A stretch of DNA of 64,000 nucleotides from Turnera subulata (GCA_028386065.3 JAKUCV010003074.1:1-64000), one strand, 5' to 3'; positions 44,090 to 55,837 are shown, numbered from the stretch's first letter. The notes: generated by a model not told the origin, from the letters alone. Program-made: numbers and translations.

Positions 44090-44614
44090 ACTTGCTGCTT
44101 ATTAGCTTCATAGTATCTGTAATTTGCCGCCGCCAAACGTATGGCGCATTAGGGTTTTTATGTTCGTTTTCTGTTATATCGTGTTTGTTGTGGTTTGATT
44201 GCAGCGAGAGGGGGCAAATGACGAATCTTTTCGTAGTGGTGAATACAGGTTTTTTTGCTTAGAATTCCTGTATTGTGATTTCCATTATTGAATAGGAAGA
44301 TCTGATGCCTCTTGTCGATTTTTCAGTCTTCAACAAGTTTTCTTCAAATTTTGGTGTGTTGTTATGTTACTTTTTACTTACTGAAGCCTGTGATGTAAGC
44401 TTTTGGTTGCAACCGAAATGCAAGTCGTTGGATTTGCAACTGTGTTGATATCTCTGAACTAGGACGGTCTGAGGCTTTGGTTCTTTACTTTAAGAATTTA
44501 GTAATCCTATATTTGGTTATGTTCTTTGCTTTAAGAATTTAGTAATCTTATCTTTGGTTATTTTCCTTCTTTTTGTTTAGACGAATTCTGATGTTTCTTA
44601 GCGCGTTTTTGTGC

Positions 44615-44695
44615 TTGTGGATGATGAGAAAAAATCAAAATCACAGTTATCCCTGGCTGATATTTCTGTGCTGATTTTTAGTGAATCTGACACAA
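44615..44695 (+). ncRNA. C/D-box snoRNA, copy 1 (snR38-like)
   Basis: The terminal stem is TTGTG...CACAA, the C box ATGATGA is at 44621-44627 and the D box CTGA is at 44687-44690. An internal D' box CTGA is at 44657-44660, preceded by the guide CAGTTATCCCTGG. The guide complements the universally conserved CAGGGAUAACUG of large-subunit rRNA. The rule of five before D' points at the middle G of AGGGA (equivalent to E. coli G2446), the target I recall for yeast snR38 and plant snoR38Y. A C'-like GTGCTGATT follows. Confidence 0.85.
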
Positions 44696-45004
44696 ACAAA
44701 GTCATGTGGAAACAAAGTTATATTTCACGAAATGCGCTCCCCAAATTGTCCTCATATTTGGGTTCAGTTTCTTAGTTTCTGGTTGTTGTTTAATGCACTT
44801 GAATGCTGCTCTGCCATTGCTATTCTTCCTGCTTTTGCTGGCGTGTTACTTAATCTGGTTGAGCAATTTTTTTCAGGATTGCGGGAATCTAACTGAATGT
44901 AAGTCATTGATCGGTCTGATGCATTCATGTTCGCTTATAAAATTGAGTCGTCTAGTTATTTTATTTCTTTGTTGTTTGGACGAATTGTGCCTATTTCTTT
45001 GTGT

Positions 45005-45083
45005 TTGTGGATGATGAAAAAATCTAAATCACAGTTATCCCTGGCTGATACATCTGTGCTGATTATTATTGAATCTGACACAA
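45005..45083 (+). ncRNA. C/D-box snoRNA, copy 2 (snR38-like)
   Basis: A paralogue of the snoRNA at 44615. It has the same stem TTGTG...CACAA, C box ATGATGA at 45011-45017, D' box at 45045-45048 and D box at 45075-45078. The guide and both boxes are identical to copy 1, while the linkers differ (AAAAATCTAAATC against GAAAAAATCAAAATC, and ACATC against ATTTC). That pattern of conservation supports function in both. Confidence 0.85.
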
Positions 45084-45380
45084 TCCAGTTTTCTTTTTAC
45101 CAAAGATTGTACTCTCTTGTTTTCGTTGCCAAGTATGGAATGTTAATTGAAAACTCTACTAAGCATTAAATATTTTTTCGCTGCATATTTTGTAATTCTG
45201 TCTTGCAGGTTGCTGGTATTGTTTGCTTTTAGCAGATGGAGATCTACTAAGTGCTTGTATCACTAATCATAGTAGTCAAATTTGCAAGCTAGCTCATTGT
45301 TATCCATGTTGTAATTTTTCTCCTTTATTTCTGCTGTAAACCATTATTGATATCAATAAAACCAGTTTAGCTTCTGATGT

Positions 45381-45988
45381 CAAGCATTTTTTGATGTCCC
45401 ACTAAGAACAATCAAGAGCCATGCTTACGATGGTGAAGCTATTTGTGCGAGCCTCGTGCTTCCTCGTAGATGGACGTGGTTGTTGTAATTAACGGATTCC
45501 ACATGGTTAACTCTTGATTCCATAACAAATGAAAACGAGCCGAAGTGGTACAAATTAGAACGAGACCATTTTTTTGCCCTATAATTAAAGTGATGTGCCA
45601 TTTAATCCCGACCTGAAATTGCCAAGACACAGTAACCATAAACATTATACATGAATATTTCAAGACGAAGTACTACAGTTCTAGACCCACGGAAACCCTC
45701 GTATCTAAGTTTATAGTAATAATAAACCCTCGTATCTAAGTTTCTAGTAATAATATTGCATTACCTTACACCAAACTAGTACAAGTACAACCTGCTTAAG
45801 TACACTTTCCATCTCTAAACCACGAAGGTGGCTTGACATGGTTCGATGTCACTTGCCCCATAACTTCCATTACAACTACCGTCAGATCATTATTGTTTTA
45901 CCCCACAGCTAAAGAGAAAAAATTGAGGGATACATATACATCTACAAGAGTACAGGACCGCATCCTCCGGTAGGAGGTAGTCTCCGAT
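45381..45988 (-). other. 3' flank and likely 3' UTR of the BPC gene
   Basis: No separate gene. The minus-strand BPC transcript probably ends here. A 31-base unit (AAACCCTCGTATCTAAGTTT plus TAGTAATAAT) is duplicated in tandem near 45689-45755. Confidence 0.4.
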
Positions 45989-47117
45989 CTATTTGATTGT
46001 TATGTAGCGATTAGTCCCGTGCTTGGCCCAGTGGTCCTTGAGGTCAACCGGGTTTGAAAGATCATTGCCTTCAGCTGCAAGACGGCTAAGCAGTTTGCTA
46101 AATGCACTTCCACTCATCTTTCTGCCACCTATACGTGCGTGCCTCTTGTTTGGTACTGCAGGGAGTGGATACATTGACAAGGTGGTTGTGCAGCAGGAAG
46201 ACTGCCACCCACCATTTCCCCATTTATAGCACTGCCTAAACACTCCAGTGCAAGAGCATACAGGTGCAGGCATGGTGGTTTCATCAAATGCGACCTGGTT
46301 CAACCCCAAGTCTTGACCTTTCCAGTCGGACTTAGTCACCAGCTGTTTATTAAGGTCATCAGCCCCAACACTCATATCCTGGCCATTCTTCCACTCGTGT
46401 GACTTTCCAAACATGATTTTATTCAGGTCTTCACTTTCTCGCTTAACCTTCCTTGGAGATTTTGAAGTCTTTTTATTAGACGGCATTGCCTTGGCATCTT
46501 TTGTGCGTTTACCACGGCGAGGCTTAGCAACCTCAGCTGCAACTGGTGATGTAGGGAGAGCATCACTTGTCTGCATTTCCTTTGTACCATAGGGAGCTTC
46601 GCTCATGTGAGGCAAATGATGTGCATGAGGCTGTTGGTGATGCATGTGTTTCATTCCACGTGAGTTCTGGAATGCTGGTGGACAAGAGGACATGTTACCA
46701 CTTGCTAAGGAGTTCTCTCGATATTGAAGGGTAGCAAGAGCATTGTCCCGCTCCAATATGGCATTGTTTCGTTCTGCAATAGCCGAGTCACGCTGCAGAA
46801 ATGCCATGTCTCGCTCTGCAATGGCTGCCTTCTTTTCTGAGAGGGCCATATTTCGCTCATGAATAGCAGCATCCCTCTCAGCCATGATGGCCATGATCTG
46901 TTTCATTGAAGGCTGAGGTTGCATCAACCACTGCAATAAACCACATAAAAAATCACAATAAGAAAAGACCAACAGCATGTATAAAATTAGTATACCATTG
47001 TAGAAATCATCAAATTCAAAAGCTTCTGAACTTTAGGTCCTTCAGAATGAGGATTCAACATACCTGACCCTGGCCTGGTTTGTGCCTGCCATTTTCACGG
47101 TGCCCACCATCATCCAT
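45989..47117 (-). CDS. BPC6: BASIC PENTACYSTEINE (BBR/BPC) class II GAGA-binding factor
   Basis: Two coding exons, 47117-47064 (18 codons, [18 protein letters not shown]) and 46930-45989, give 331 residues. The intron is GT-AG and in phase 0. Residues 31-85 form the alanine-zipper coiled coil ([19 protein letters not shown] and repeats of the AIAERD type) used for dimerisation. A basic nuclear localisation region ([12 protein letters not shown]) follows. The C-terminal DNA-binding domain starts near residue 243 with the five cysteines CSC...C...CC, then [16 protein letters not shown], the [19 protein letters not shown] helix, and the ending [14 protein letters not shown]. These proteins bind GA-rich repeats and recruit Polycomb functions in the nucleus. 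The start MDDGGHREN and the coiled coil place it with BPC4/BPC6; the BPC6 label is by resemblance. An upstream 5' UTR intron is likely (acceptor near 47152, donor near 48296). Confidence 0.93.
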
Positions 47118-49435
47118 TTCAGCTTTTGGTTGTCGAAATAACTGCAAAAACCTCGATGTAATTGCAATGCTCAATCAATTGAGCATTCGACAGGTTTCGA
47201 GGCTACAAACCCTGAATCAAGGATGACGAATACATATAACTATTAACATATTGTTTATAGTATCAGGTCATACAAGTCCCTGTTAACAAGAACTAGGAAA
47301 GGAAAGTTCCAAAAGGTTACCATATGGAGCACAATTAAACAATCACATTAAACGAACCCATTCTCTTGCAAACCCGACTGCATAAGAAATATATCTAAAT
47401 CAAAGGAAAATTCCAACATCCACAGCTACATAAATTGCAATAATATCAAATACCAACATGCAAGCCACGTCTATTAAGAATTGTCAGGGATCTTACAAAC
47501 TGTCACAACAAGTACAGAGCATAGAAACAAAAATGTGCAGATCACCAATAACCTTTTTCCGCATTTAGGGAGAAAAGCAATACCCAAGACTGTAGATTAG
47601 ACTACTGAGTGAAACAGCTTGTATTTTGTACATATGATTGCAAACAGAACAGTAGCCAGCTAGAAGCAATGATAAATGGCAATTTACTGACATTTCAACA
47701 TAGATTTTGCAAAACTATAGTTCTTTCTTTCCTTTTAAAACTTGTTTAAGCAGGAACAAAGGTATGCTAAGGAAAACCCAGAAAATTAGCAAGGAAATGC
47801 AAGGAACTGTACTTGATGGGAGCGATTAAGAAGAATACCAATTTTAGACTCACAATAATGGCGAAAAGTCTCACTAAAGCTCAGTATAGTCAAAGGCTAA
47901 AACAAATCTTAAAAAGTCCCAAAATGAAGCTAACAAGTCAAAACACCGATAATAACTAGCTGGAATCTACATCCACACCTTTACTGTACAAACTTCTCCT
48001 CAATTACTTCTGAGATGACCCCCAAAACCCTAGAAATCAGAACCCCACAAAGCTCATCAAAGCAAAGCTTCAAGCTTGAATACCATCAAAGTAAGAAATC
48101 AAACAAAATGAGCCCAAAAACAAGCAGAAATCGCAGCTAGAAATGCACCAGTAGTTCAGCTGAAGAAACGGGGTAAACCCAAATGTTGTTCAAGATTACA
48201 GTAGGAAGAAAAAAGAAATGACAACAGTGATCAAATAATAAACAAATTATTGACATATATTAGCAGAAAATTAGCATGAAATAGAAATCTAAGCTTACAG
48301 TGAAGGAGAAAAGAAGGAAGGGAAAGTTAAAAAAACCCGAACTGGGTGAAGGGAGAGATGGAAAATCAGTGGAAGGAAACAGTACGGGAGGAGAGGCAAA
48401 GAACTTCGCTTGCTTACTTTTTTCAATGGGTGGGGGTTGTTTTACCTGTCTGTCTTTGTCTTAATTAGTTTTTTTTGTTTTCTTTCTATTCTTTTCTACT
48501 GTTTTTGTGTTGGTTGTCGCCTTTTTGCACACAACGTGGTTTTAACTGGTTTTTGCCGAAAATTAAACGCAAGTTACTGAGGCGGGATTACCAATAGGCT
48601 TTCTCGATGAGGCCCATGGGCTTCTTGTCACTCTTTTTCCCCAATCGACCTTGAGGGCACAATAGACTCCAGATCACAGTCTGCTGTAGTAAAATATGTG
48701 TGGTCTTTTCCTCCTTTCCCTCTTTTTTTTTTATATATTTTTTTTTTATCTTGTTCTTCCACTTGTTTCTGCCTATGTCTAACAATTGATGCCTTTAATT
48801 TTGTCTGCTATCCAGTAATAGACGCATGGTAATCGAATTTTTAAATCTCGTGTGTATCATTTGAAGAGAATTTAAACTTTTTAAGGGAAGAAATTATATG
48901 CATGGAGGCATCTCCTTCACCTTTCCTTTGCGAGAATGTAGCAGTATAGATTTCACCTCTAAATTCCATCTCATCCTCTCCACATTGGCTTAAATGTAGT
49001 ACAGATTTCACCTCTAAATTCCATCTCATCCCATTAGGAGATCTATGTGTGCCAGCCAAACAGGTAGATTTCATTAAAGACGGGAAGCATAAGTGTAAGA
49101 TAATATACTAAATTCTTCTTAAAGTTGTAGCATTCTTCGGGCATCAAAGGCTTCTAACAATACGGGAAAGAGAAGGATCGTAGCAAAAGGAGTATAAAGT
49201 GCATTTATAAACGCATACCCGGAAAAAAGCAGCTTTATAGACAAAACAATTTGCCTCTTTGGATAAGCATATGCTTTCCAATTGGATTAGTTATGCCTTT
49301 CGTAACAAGGTTCAAATGCATATAGATGTCATTGGCTTTTTCTAATTTACCAAAATGGATTTGCAGTTCATCATAATTGACACACAAGATTACAGAACAG
49401 GGAGAGCAATGCTTGCAGATAACCTCATCAAGCTT
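47118..49435. other. BPC 5' UTR, intron and promoter; TMEM234 3' flank
   Basis: A splice acceptor TTTTTGCAG|TTATTT (minus strand) lies 35 bases before the BPC start codon, and a donor CACT|GTAAGC lies near 48296. A first untranslated exon of about 100 bases therefore sits near 48300-48410. That exon is purine-rich on the plus strand (AAGGAGAAAAGAAGG, GGGAGAGATGG); BPC proteins bind GA repeats, so self-regulation is conceivable. From 48430 to 49435 I see no gene. A 40-base direct repeat (GATTTCACCTCTAAATTCCA) occurs near 48951 and 49004. Confidence 0.5.
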
Positions 49436-50664
49436 CTAATCAATACTGGCCTTCCTTTCTATACTTGACTTGCTGAGTATCACAACGCCTATCACAATGA
49501 GGAATGCTCCTGCAAACCACTGCATTATAAATTGTAAGAGGTTAAAACGTTTTAAGTTGGGAAACTAGAAACAGAATGCTATCTTCAAACAGCTAGAATG
49601 CATTATCCATATTTGGCATGACTTGATATTCAAGTGAACTTTCACAAAGAAGGAAAAGAAAATGTGCAAGTCATTTGGCTTTACTAGACACCTAGTGGTG
49701 CCGCTTTAACCATTACTGGAAGAAGCTGGTGTTAGCCAAATCAGCTGCAGAAAGTTAAAAAGAAGAAAGACAACAAAAGTGTGGCCACATATTCAAAGCA
49801 CGAGCATCTCAAGCATTTCCTCTAAAGGAGGATTTAGTGAATTACCTGAATTGGCAATGCTTCCTCGAACAAAAAGAATCCCGCCAGACCAGAAGAGAGA
49901 AAATTTGCAGCAAAGTTTGTCACTGTAGCTTGTAGAGACGATAGAGCTTTAAGGCTGCTAACGTAGCATCCCCACATTGTGACGTTAAACAACACAACCA
50001 GACCATATTTAACAAACTGTCAAACAGCAAGAAAATACAATCACTCCCTCATCAATAACATGAAAACCAAAAGAACCCAGAAACTAAGAAGCACGATCTA
50101 ATTCACCACAAGTAGGAAAAACAAGGCAATAAAACATCCTGAGGACACTGGAAGCCAGAGATAACCCACAGGCACTAGAATAAATATAAACAAACAAAAG
50201 TTGCTTGAAAGCCACTGAAATGCAATTCATTGACTTGAACCAAAGAGCACAATTGAAAAATTTCTATGGATTGAGCTTTTCAGTGGCTAGAATGTTCGTA
50301 TAACAACAAGCATCCTAATGATCTGCAGATAAGTCAATGATTTAGAAGAACCGATTGGACTAATCAAGGCAATAGGAGAAGCAACAAACAGTAGTAGCTA
50401 CTTTAGCTGTCTTTAGTAACTTGAAATCCTAGGGTGGTGAAAGCATTCTATGTAACCGTAATCGGGAGGAATATGAAGAGCGCATTATACACTAATCAGT
50501 CGAGTTCGCTCGACGTAAAAGCCTAGCTAACCCAAATAGGAGATCGAAAAGAGAAACCAGTTAACCTGATATGTGAAATACTTTGCGGAAATGGCAGCAA
50601 AAGCTGCGTTGAGACCAGCTGATATTGCCCACACGTAGCCAAGCTTCTTCCTCGCGCCGTCCAT
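49436..50664 (-). CDS. TMEM234-like small membrane protein (EamA-type fold)
   Basis: Three exons join in frame: 50664-50566 (33 codons), 50016-49846 (57 codons) and 49519-49436 (27 codons and stop), giving 117 residues. The start is MDGARKKLGYVWAISAGLNA. The middle exon encodes VKYGLVVLFNVTMWGCYVS and ATVTNFAANFLSSGLAGFLF, then FEEALPIQ. The last exon gives WFAGAFLIVIGVVILSKSS. This is the four-helix half-unit typical of transmembrane protein 234 and of the EamA/drug-metabolite transporter fold, with the FLFFEEALPxQWxxG signature. The transported substrate, if any, is unknown. The longer frame upstream of 50664 is the 5' leader. The 3' end of this gene has been copied twice downstream (53585 and 59004). 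Confidence 0.88.
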
Positions 50665-52320
50665 GGCAACGCAAAAGCTCGGAAAATCGCAAGCCCGAAA
50701 AGGCTTCAAAACTTCACAGGCGCCGGAAACATGTCGTTCGAAATGAACAAAGGAAGGAATATTCGGCAAAATTAGAATACATTTAAGAAAAAGAACAGGC
50801 CCATTCAAATAAAGAGGCCCAGTTGGATTGTTCAAGCCGAACCAATTCACAGGCCCGATTCTAGAACCCTCTTTATATGACAGCTCACTAGACAAGGGAC
50901 CCGAGTGAACGAACATTTGACTAAATTGAAAAACAACAAAACGGGAAGTGTTGTTTCTGCTGAAGTTTGAACCAATATGTGACGACTCACAAGGATAGAG
51001 AAAGTAATTTACTGGTAAATTTTTAAACTTGTGAGTTGCAGAGTGCACTTTCGGTATAAAGCTCTGTGCATCAAACCAAGTTTTTTTTCCAAAACAAGAA
51101 ACCTGAAAAGGACTGCCCCATCTTGTTGGTCTCGAGGACGGAAGGCAAAGAAAGAAACCAGAGAATTTAACGAGGGAATCATCAAATAACCGGGTATAAG
51201 GAAGACACGATTCATGAATAAAAAAGGAGTAAAAGAAAATCTCTAAGAAGAAGAGAGATCAAAGAGAGAAAGAAAGGCCGTGTCTTGCTTTGAAAAGACT
51301 TTTGGCGTATTTTGTTAGCCTTCAAGGCTTCATCCTAGCTATGTATCCAAAAAAAGAAAGGCCGTGACTTTGTCTCTTCACTATCCTTCTACTCCGTCTC
51401 TGTATTATTTTCTTCAATCTTTGCAATTCACGTTACAACATATGTAAAAATCAAAGCTTGTCTCTTTCTTGGATTATACTAATGGATGCCGTTGGATGCT
51501 CTAGTCCTGTTATCTCTTCCACAAAGCCGTTAACCGTGCCTTATATCATGCTTCATGCCTGCCAGCTTTGGTTCAAACTGGGCTGCTAAAAGATAATTTC
51601 ACTGGCATAATCTGATTGCTTTCTTCAATAATCGAATCTCTTGAATCAAATTAAGGTCAGTGCATCTTTCAGTACAGAGTATCTAGTTGTTTTGTTCTTT
51701 CATTATGAAATTTCTCTGCCCAGCAGCGTATAAAATTTCTACCTTGAAACAAAATTTTTAACTCATCTCATTCCCGCCAAAACCAAATTTCCAAATTTTA
51801 GCTCTTACCTTACTTAGCTTTCGTTCATCTGCCCTACCAGAGAGCAGAAACAAACTTAAGTTACCCCCTAAAATTCGACGTCTCGATTAGCTACCTAGTT
51901 GCTAGACGAGAACCAAAAATTCCTAAAACGTCCTGAGCAAAACGACATTAGACTTTAGTTTACTGACCCTCTTAATCTTTCGTTTGCCGAGCTTTTAGTT
52001 GTCCACCGTTCCGAGGTTATTCCGTCGAGCCGTATAAGGTGTGTGTATTGTATCAATCTGCTTCCCCGAGTTTTAACAACTTCTCGCTAATCGTTAGTTA
52101 GTGAATGTAGTTTCTGATTAATTCTTTATTTATCTAGACTGTAACTGTGAGGAAATCTCCTTCCACCTCAGGAGTAGTGAAGAAGCTTCACCGTAACCCT
52201 CCCAGAGCTGTTCCTTTCCAGCAATTGTTCGTTTCCTTAATTAATACGTTCTATTTGTATGAAAAATAATACTTTTTGTAACTTTGTTGTTTATTTTACA
52301 CCCTAACGTCACTTCGCTTA
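50665..52320. other. Intergenic DNA between TMEM234-like gene and coiled-coil ORF
   Basis: The first 550 bases are the 5' leader and promoter side of the TMEM234-like gene. From 51260 on I find no gene. A stretch at 52140-52240 (GTGAGGAAATCTCC...AGAGCTGTTCCTTTCCAGCA) follows an acceptor-like CTAG and has coding-like character (VRKSPSTSGVVKKLHRNPPR). It may be an upstream exon of the next gene. Confidence 0.4.
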
Positions 52321-53235
52321 TTGAACGAGTCGAACAGTGATTACGACCCAGTCGAATTCCAGCGGTTTGTGAGGAATACTCTAAACGGAACAGCCTCATC
52401 TTCGGTGATCCCCGAAGAACTCCGGCTTATGTCCTGGGAAGTCTATCAGGAGCTAGACCGTTTTACGTTAGGCACTGAGTTTCTTCGGACCTCGATAATC
52501 GTGAGTTTATCTTTCTTTATCAGAGTTGGTTAATTATCTTCTTTGAATAACATAACGTGAGTGGTTGATTTCGTTTGTCACCTTTCTTACCAGTATGGGA
52601 GATGCAATATCCTGCTGCACGGCGATTCTGACAGCGTAAGTGATGATCTTGCTCGGCTTCTGGAAAAAGGGGAGAAGCGACTGAAGCAACGCCTTGAAGA
52701 AGAACAGAGGTTGGCTGGCGACAGCGAGAGGTGGGTTAGTGAGAGGAAGGCATTGCTTGTAGAAAAGCAGCAACTTACTGAGGAATTGCGGGCCAAAGTT
52801 GTGAAGATAACGAAGCTGGAGGAGAAATTAAAGGCGGAGACTCGTGATTGGGGCACTCGTTTGGTAACCGTAAAGGATAAGTTGCGCCAATCTATAAGAG
52901 ATAAAGAAAAGCTAAAGGCTAGTACTGGGTCTCGAATTGCCAAAGCAAAGGTGGATGCGGTTGCTGCTTTTCGGGACTCTAGTGAGTACAGGGCTGAAAT
53001 CAATACCAAGTGTTTGGAATATATGAAGGGATTAATGCCGATGATCCGTTGGTTTATGGAGGATGTGTGTCTTGATCCTGAAATTATGCAGTGTTGCTCT
53101 GATCCGAATGAATTGACTAGATTAAAGGCTGAAATGGTAAGGTCTCTAAGAGCTGTTAGAGGAGTCCCGGTGCCGGCTCTTCCTGGGAATGTCTCACCTT
53201 CTCCTGTAGTGAGTGGATCATTTCCCGGATGCTGA
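52321..53235 (+). CDS. Unrecognised coiled-coil protein, 5' end uncertain
   Basis: Two exons splice in phase 0: one ending at 52500 (ATAATC|GTGAGT) and one from 52594 (TTACCAG|TAT) to the stop at 53233-53235. The first gives NESNSDYDPVEFQRFVRN and PEELRLMSWEVYQELDRF, up to RTSII. The second gives YGRCNILLHGDSDSVSDDL, then a long charged coiled coil (residues with LLEKGEKRLKQRLEEEQRL and KVVKITKLEEKLKAETRDW), then EYRAEINTKCLEYMKGLMPM and a proline-rich end. The frame opens upstream of 52321, and the codon there is TTG, not ATG, so the true start lies in an earlier exon or the 5' end is lost. I do not recognise the family. It could be a host gene of unknown function or a gag-like piece of a retrotransposon. 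Confidence 0.55.
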
Positions 53236-53584
53236 TCCGTTGGCAACCTAGTCTGTCCAAGTCGCAACTGGATGAAGGGGACTATGGGGTTTTGAGATTT
53301 TTTGTTTTGGAAGGCTTATGTCAAGCAGTGTACCCAACAGGCACTAGAATGGTGAGGAGTTGGCTGACTTTGGCTTGAGTTTGGGTGAAAATGTCTAGTG
53401 TCGTACGAACTAGAGATATTCGGGAACTCTAAGGCCATGACACCTCTTTTGATAGATTTTCTTTTGTTTTATAGACAGCAGTACCAGAAACAGAATCATC
53501 CATAGTCTAAGAATGTTTCTTTTCCAAGGATGTTTTGTATGGTCTAGCTTCATGGTGATGTTTAGCAGACTACGTTCTTCTACG
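53236..53584. other. 3' flank of the coiled-coil ORF
   Basis: Probable 3' untranslated and intergenic DNA. I see no gene or repeat here. Confidence 0.35.
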
Positions 53585-54325
53585 GACCTAGTGCATTCCT
53601 TGGGGCATCAAAGGCGTCTAACAGAAGAGGGGAAAAGAAAGGATGATAGCAACGCAGAGTGCATTTATACACTCATACCGGGAAAAAAGCAGCATCATAT
53701 AGACAAAAAGATTTTGCATATTTGGATAACTATAAGCTTTCCAATCTGATTTGTTATGCTTTTGGGATATAAATGTAACTGCCTGCCTTTTCTAATTCAC
53801 CAAAATAGTTTTGCAGTTCATCCTAATTGACAAAAACAGAACCAGGCAAAAATCTCATGAACCAAATTGAATATGGATAAAATGCTTGCTAGACAATATC
53901 CACATTCTTCTATTCGATATGGCACTTTTATACTTACCCATATCACAACGCCAACCACAATGAGCAAGGCACCTGCAAACCACTACATTATTACAATTAA
54001 GAGGTCAAGAATACAAAAACGGTTAAGTTGGTAGACTAGAAAAAGAATGCTTTCATCACAAACTTAACCGTTTTCAACCATCTTTGAACGCTAACATAAA
54101 AAGGGAAAACAAATATGCAAGCTGTTTAGCTTTATTGGACCTACTGTGTGCTTAATGAAGTTCTTGTTAATCATTACTCACGAACCTGGTTTAACAAAAT
54201 CAGCTGCATGGATTTTTGTGGCTACAGACCACATGGGTCATGAGCCTCAAATATGTACCAAGCACATACATATTCACGGCACGAGCATATCAAGCATTTC
54301 CTCTAATAGGATTCATTGGTTGCCA
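53585..54325 (-). pseudogene. Duplicate of the TMEM234-like gene 3' end, copy 1
   Basis: The segment aligns with 49130-49850: GGCATCAAAGGC(G/T)TCTAACA at the left, the GGAAAAAAGCAGC block, then the exon 3 equivalent near 53935-53985 and part of intron 2 up to AGCATTTCCTCTAA near 54300. On the minus strand exon 3 still reads WFAGALLIVVGVVI, but the rest of the C-terminus is changed (a base lost from CTCAGCAAG). Exons 1 and 2 are absent. Confidence 0.85.
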
Positions 54326-55130
54326 GCCGACTTATTGTCACTATATATATATATATATCAAATGAAGTAAGAAACATACTTATCTTTACTATTGCAGGAA
54401 TTTGGTTAGTCCCATGAGATGGCCCATGAAGTGTAATAGGATCAGTGAATGTAGTAGTAGTTGAAAAGCTATCGGGAGAGCCCAGGCCCGAAGATTGAGT
54501 CAAAGCCCAACGAGCCCAAGCCCGAAGACCAAGTCAAAGCCTAACGAGTCCAACTCGACCGAGAAGTCCGTTTTCGAGACTCCCGGACTATAAATACCCC
54601 TTAAGCCCGTTTATTCCATATAATGTAACTTAGAAAATCTAGGCTTGGGCACTATTCATGCCCCTTTTCTATGTAATCAAACCCGAACATTAAATAAAAA
54701 TACATACCCCCTACTTTCGATTTACATCAAGATTATGAGTATTGGTTTGAAAAGAGGGATGTGAGAGGAAGTATTGGTACGGTATGGTTTGAAAATAGGG
54801 TATAGGGGTGTGACTCATGTGAGAGAAGTATTGACACCGTATGTACGTGTGTTATTGTTGGCCCTGATTCCGGTTCACCTCAATCGGTATGTTCAACCGA
54901 CAACGAACTGAGAAATAAACACATTAATTATTAGTTATAGTGACAATCTTCTCTGGAAATTAAGTAGTAGTGTACCGCAAATAGTAAAATGAAATTTTCT
55001 TCTCTTCAATATCATTTTTCTATCTTCCGTTGCCACCACGACACCTCACTTTTCGCCTTCCCCACTATTGCTGCGGGTTGAATTATCATATACCACCACT
55101 TCTCCACCGTTGATGTTTTTTTCTTTTTTA
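54326..55130. other. Intergenic DNA with an LTR-like promoter fragment
   Basis: No gene. A (TA)n run lies at 54342-54358. Between 54478 and 54550 a unit of about 35 bases (GCCCAGGCCCGAAG...GAGTCAAAGCCCAACGA) is present twice in tandem. It is followed by a TATA context (GACTATAAATACCCC at 54588) and CCCGTTTATTCC, as in the U3/R part of a plant LTR. No second LTR was found. Confidence 0.45.
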
Positions 55131-55837
55131 GATAACGAGCTTTCATAGATTAACCCCCAAGATGTCTGGAGGTTCTTCTAGCCAAAACATGTCTTGATTA
55201 TAGGAGTAAGCCTTACGGGCCATAAGATGGGTTGCCCCATTGGCATCCCGTTTTACAAAGTTAAAGGACAGGACAGAGAAAGCAGGAACTAAGGTCCTAA
55301 ATCTAATATCCTCCAAAATGAAGCCAAGCCAAACATGGAGAGATGCTGAACATGAGTATCGAGGGCATTAATAAGTACTTTGTAGTCGTATTGCACTTGT
55401 AGGTGGATAAAACCACAATCACGTGCAAAGGTAAGCCCTTCCTTGAGAGCAATAGCCTCAGCCAGTAAAGGGGAAAGATGGCCTGTGACTCGCAAACAAC
55501 AGCCAGCCATAAAAGTGTCCATTAATGTAATGGAGTGCCAAAACACCAACAGAGTGGTCTTGTGAGCTTGGGAACACTGCAGCATTAATGTTCACGCTAT
55601 AAATACCTGTAGGAGGTGGGACCAGAAGAGCATGCTTGAAGGCTGGGCCGCATGTTCTTGGTCTATGGTGAGAACATAGTCTGGAACTGGCAAGAAAGGC
55701 CGAATGGTATTCAGAACATTATCAGTGGAGGGAAGACCCAAACCGAACAAACTGATTGCGTTGATGCCAGGATGGTTCTGGCGCCGCGTGGTGCGGGTAT
55801 TGTGGCGGCTTGTGTTCCCAAGAATTTTTTTTCCCAT
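55130..55837 (-). pseudogene. LINE RNase H domain relic
   Basis: On the minus strand the frame 55585-55289 gives GCCLRVTGHLSPLLAEAIAL, then KEGLTFARDCGFIHLQVQYD and YKVLINALDTHV. It continues with FVKRDANGATHLMARKAYS and WLEEPPDIL. This is the RNase H (RVT_3) fold, with AEAxALxxGLxxA and the late FVxRxANxxAHxLA histidine motif. The catalytic aspartate after QVQYD (normally ESD) has a Tyr before it. Stops separate the pieces. It resembles the relic at 1-420 but is a different copy. Confidence 0.75.

Larger units (their letters stand above)
44090..45380 (+). ncRNA. snoRNA host transcription unit
   Basis: The region has the look of a transcribed non-coding gene. A pyrimidine-rich leader near 44080-44215 has TTGCAG|CGAG as a possible splice acceptor. 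Two C/D-box snoRNAs follow in T-rich intron-like DNA. Another acceptor-like CTTGCAG|GTTGC lies near 45205, and an end signal ATATCAATAAAACC near 45350. No long open frame exists. The exact exon limits are inferred. The AAACCC/GCCGCCGCC-rich start suggests a constitutive promoter of the kind used for translation-related genes. Confidence 0.55.

Noticed and set aside
44681..45169. Three + strand frames of 71-102 codons
   Set aside because: They run across the snoRNAs and the T-rich DNA between them. The conserved elements here are snoRNA boxes, not codons.
50527..51215. Frames of 173 and 68 codons upstream of the TMEM234-like gene
   Set aside because: The 173-codon frame merely extends exon 1 of the gene upstream and into its first intron. 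The sequence before MDGARKK has no similarity and fits a 5' leader.
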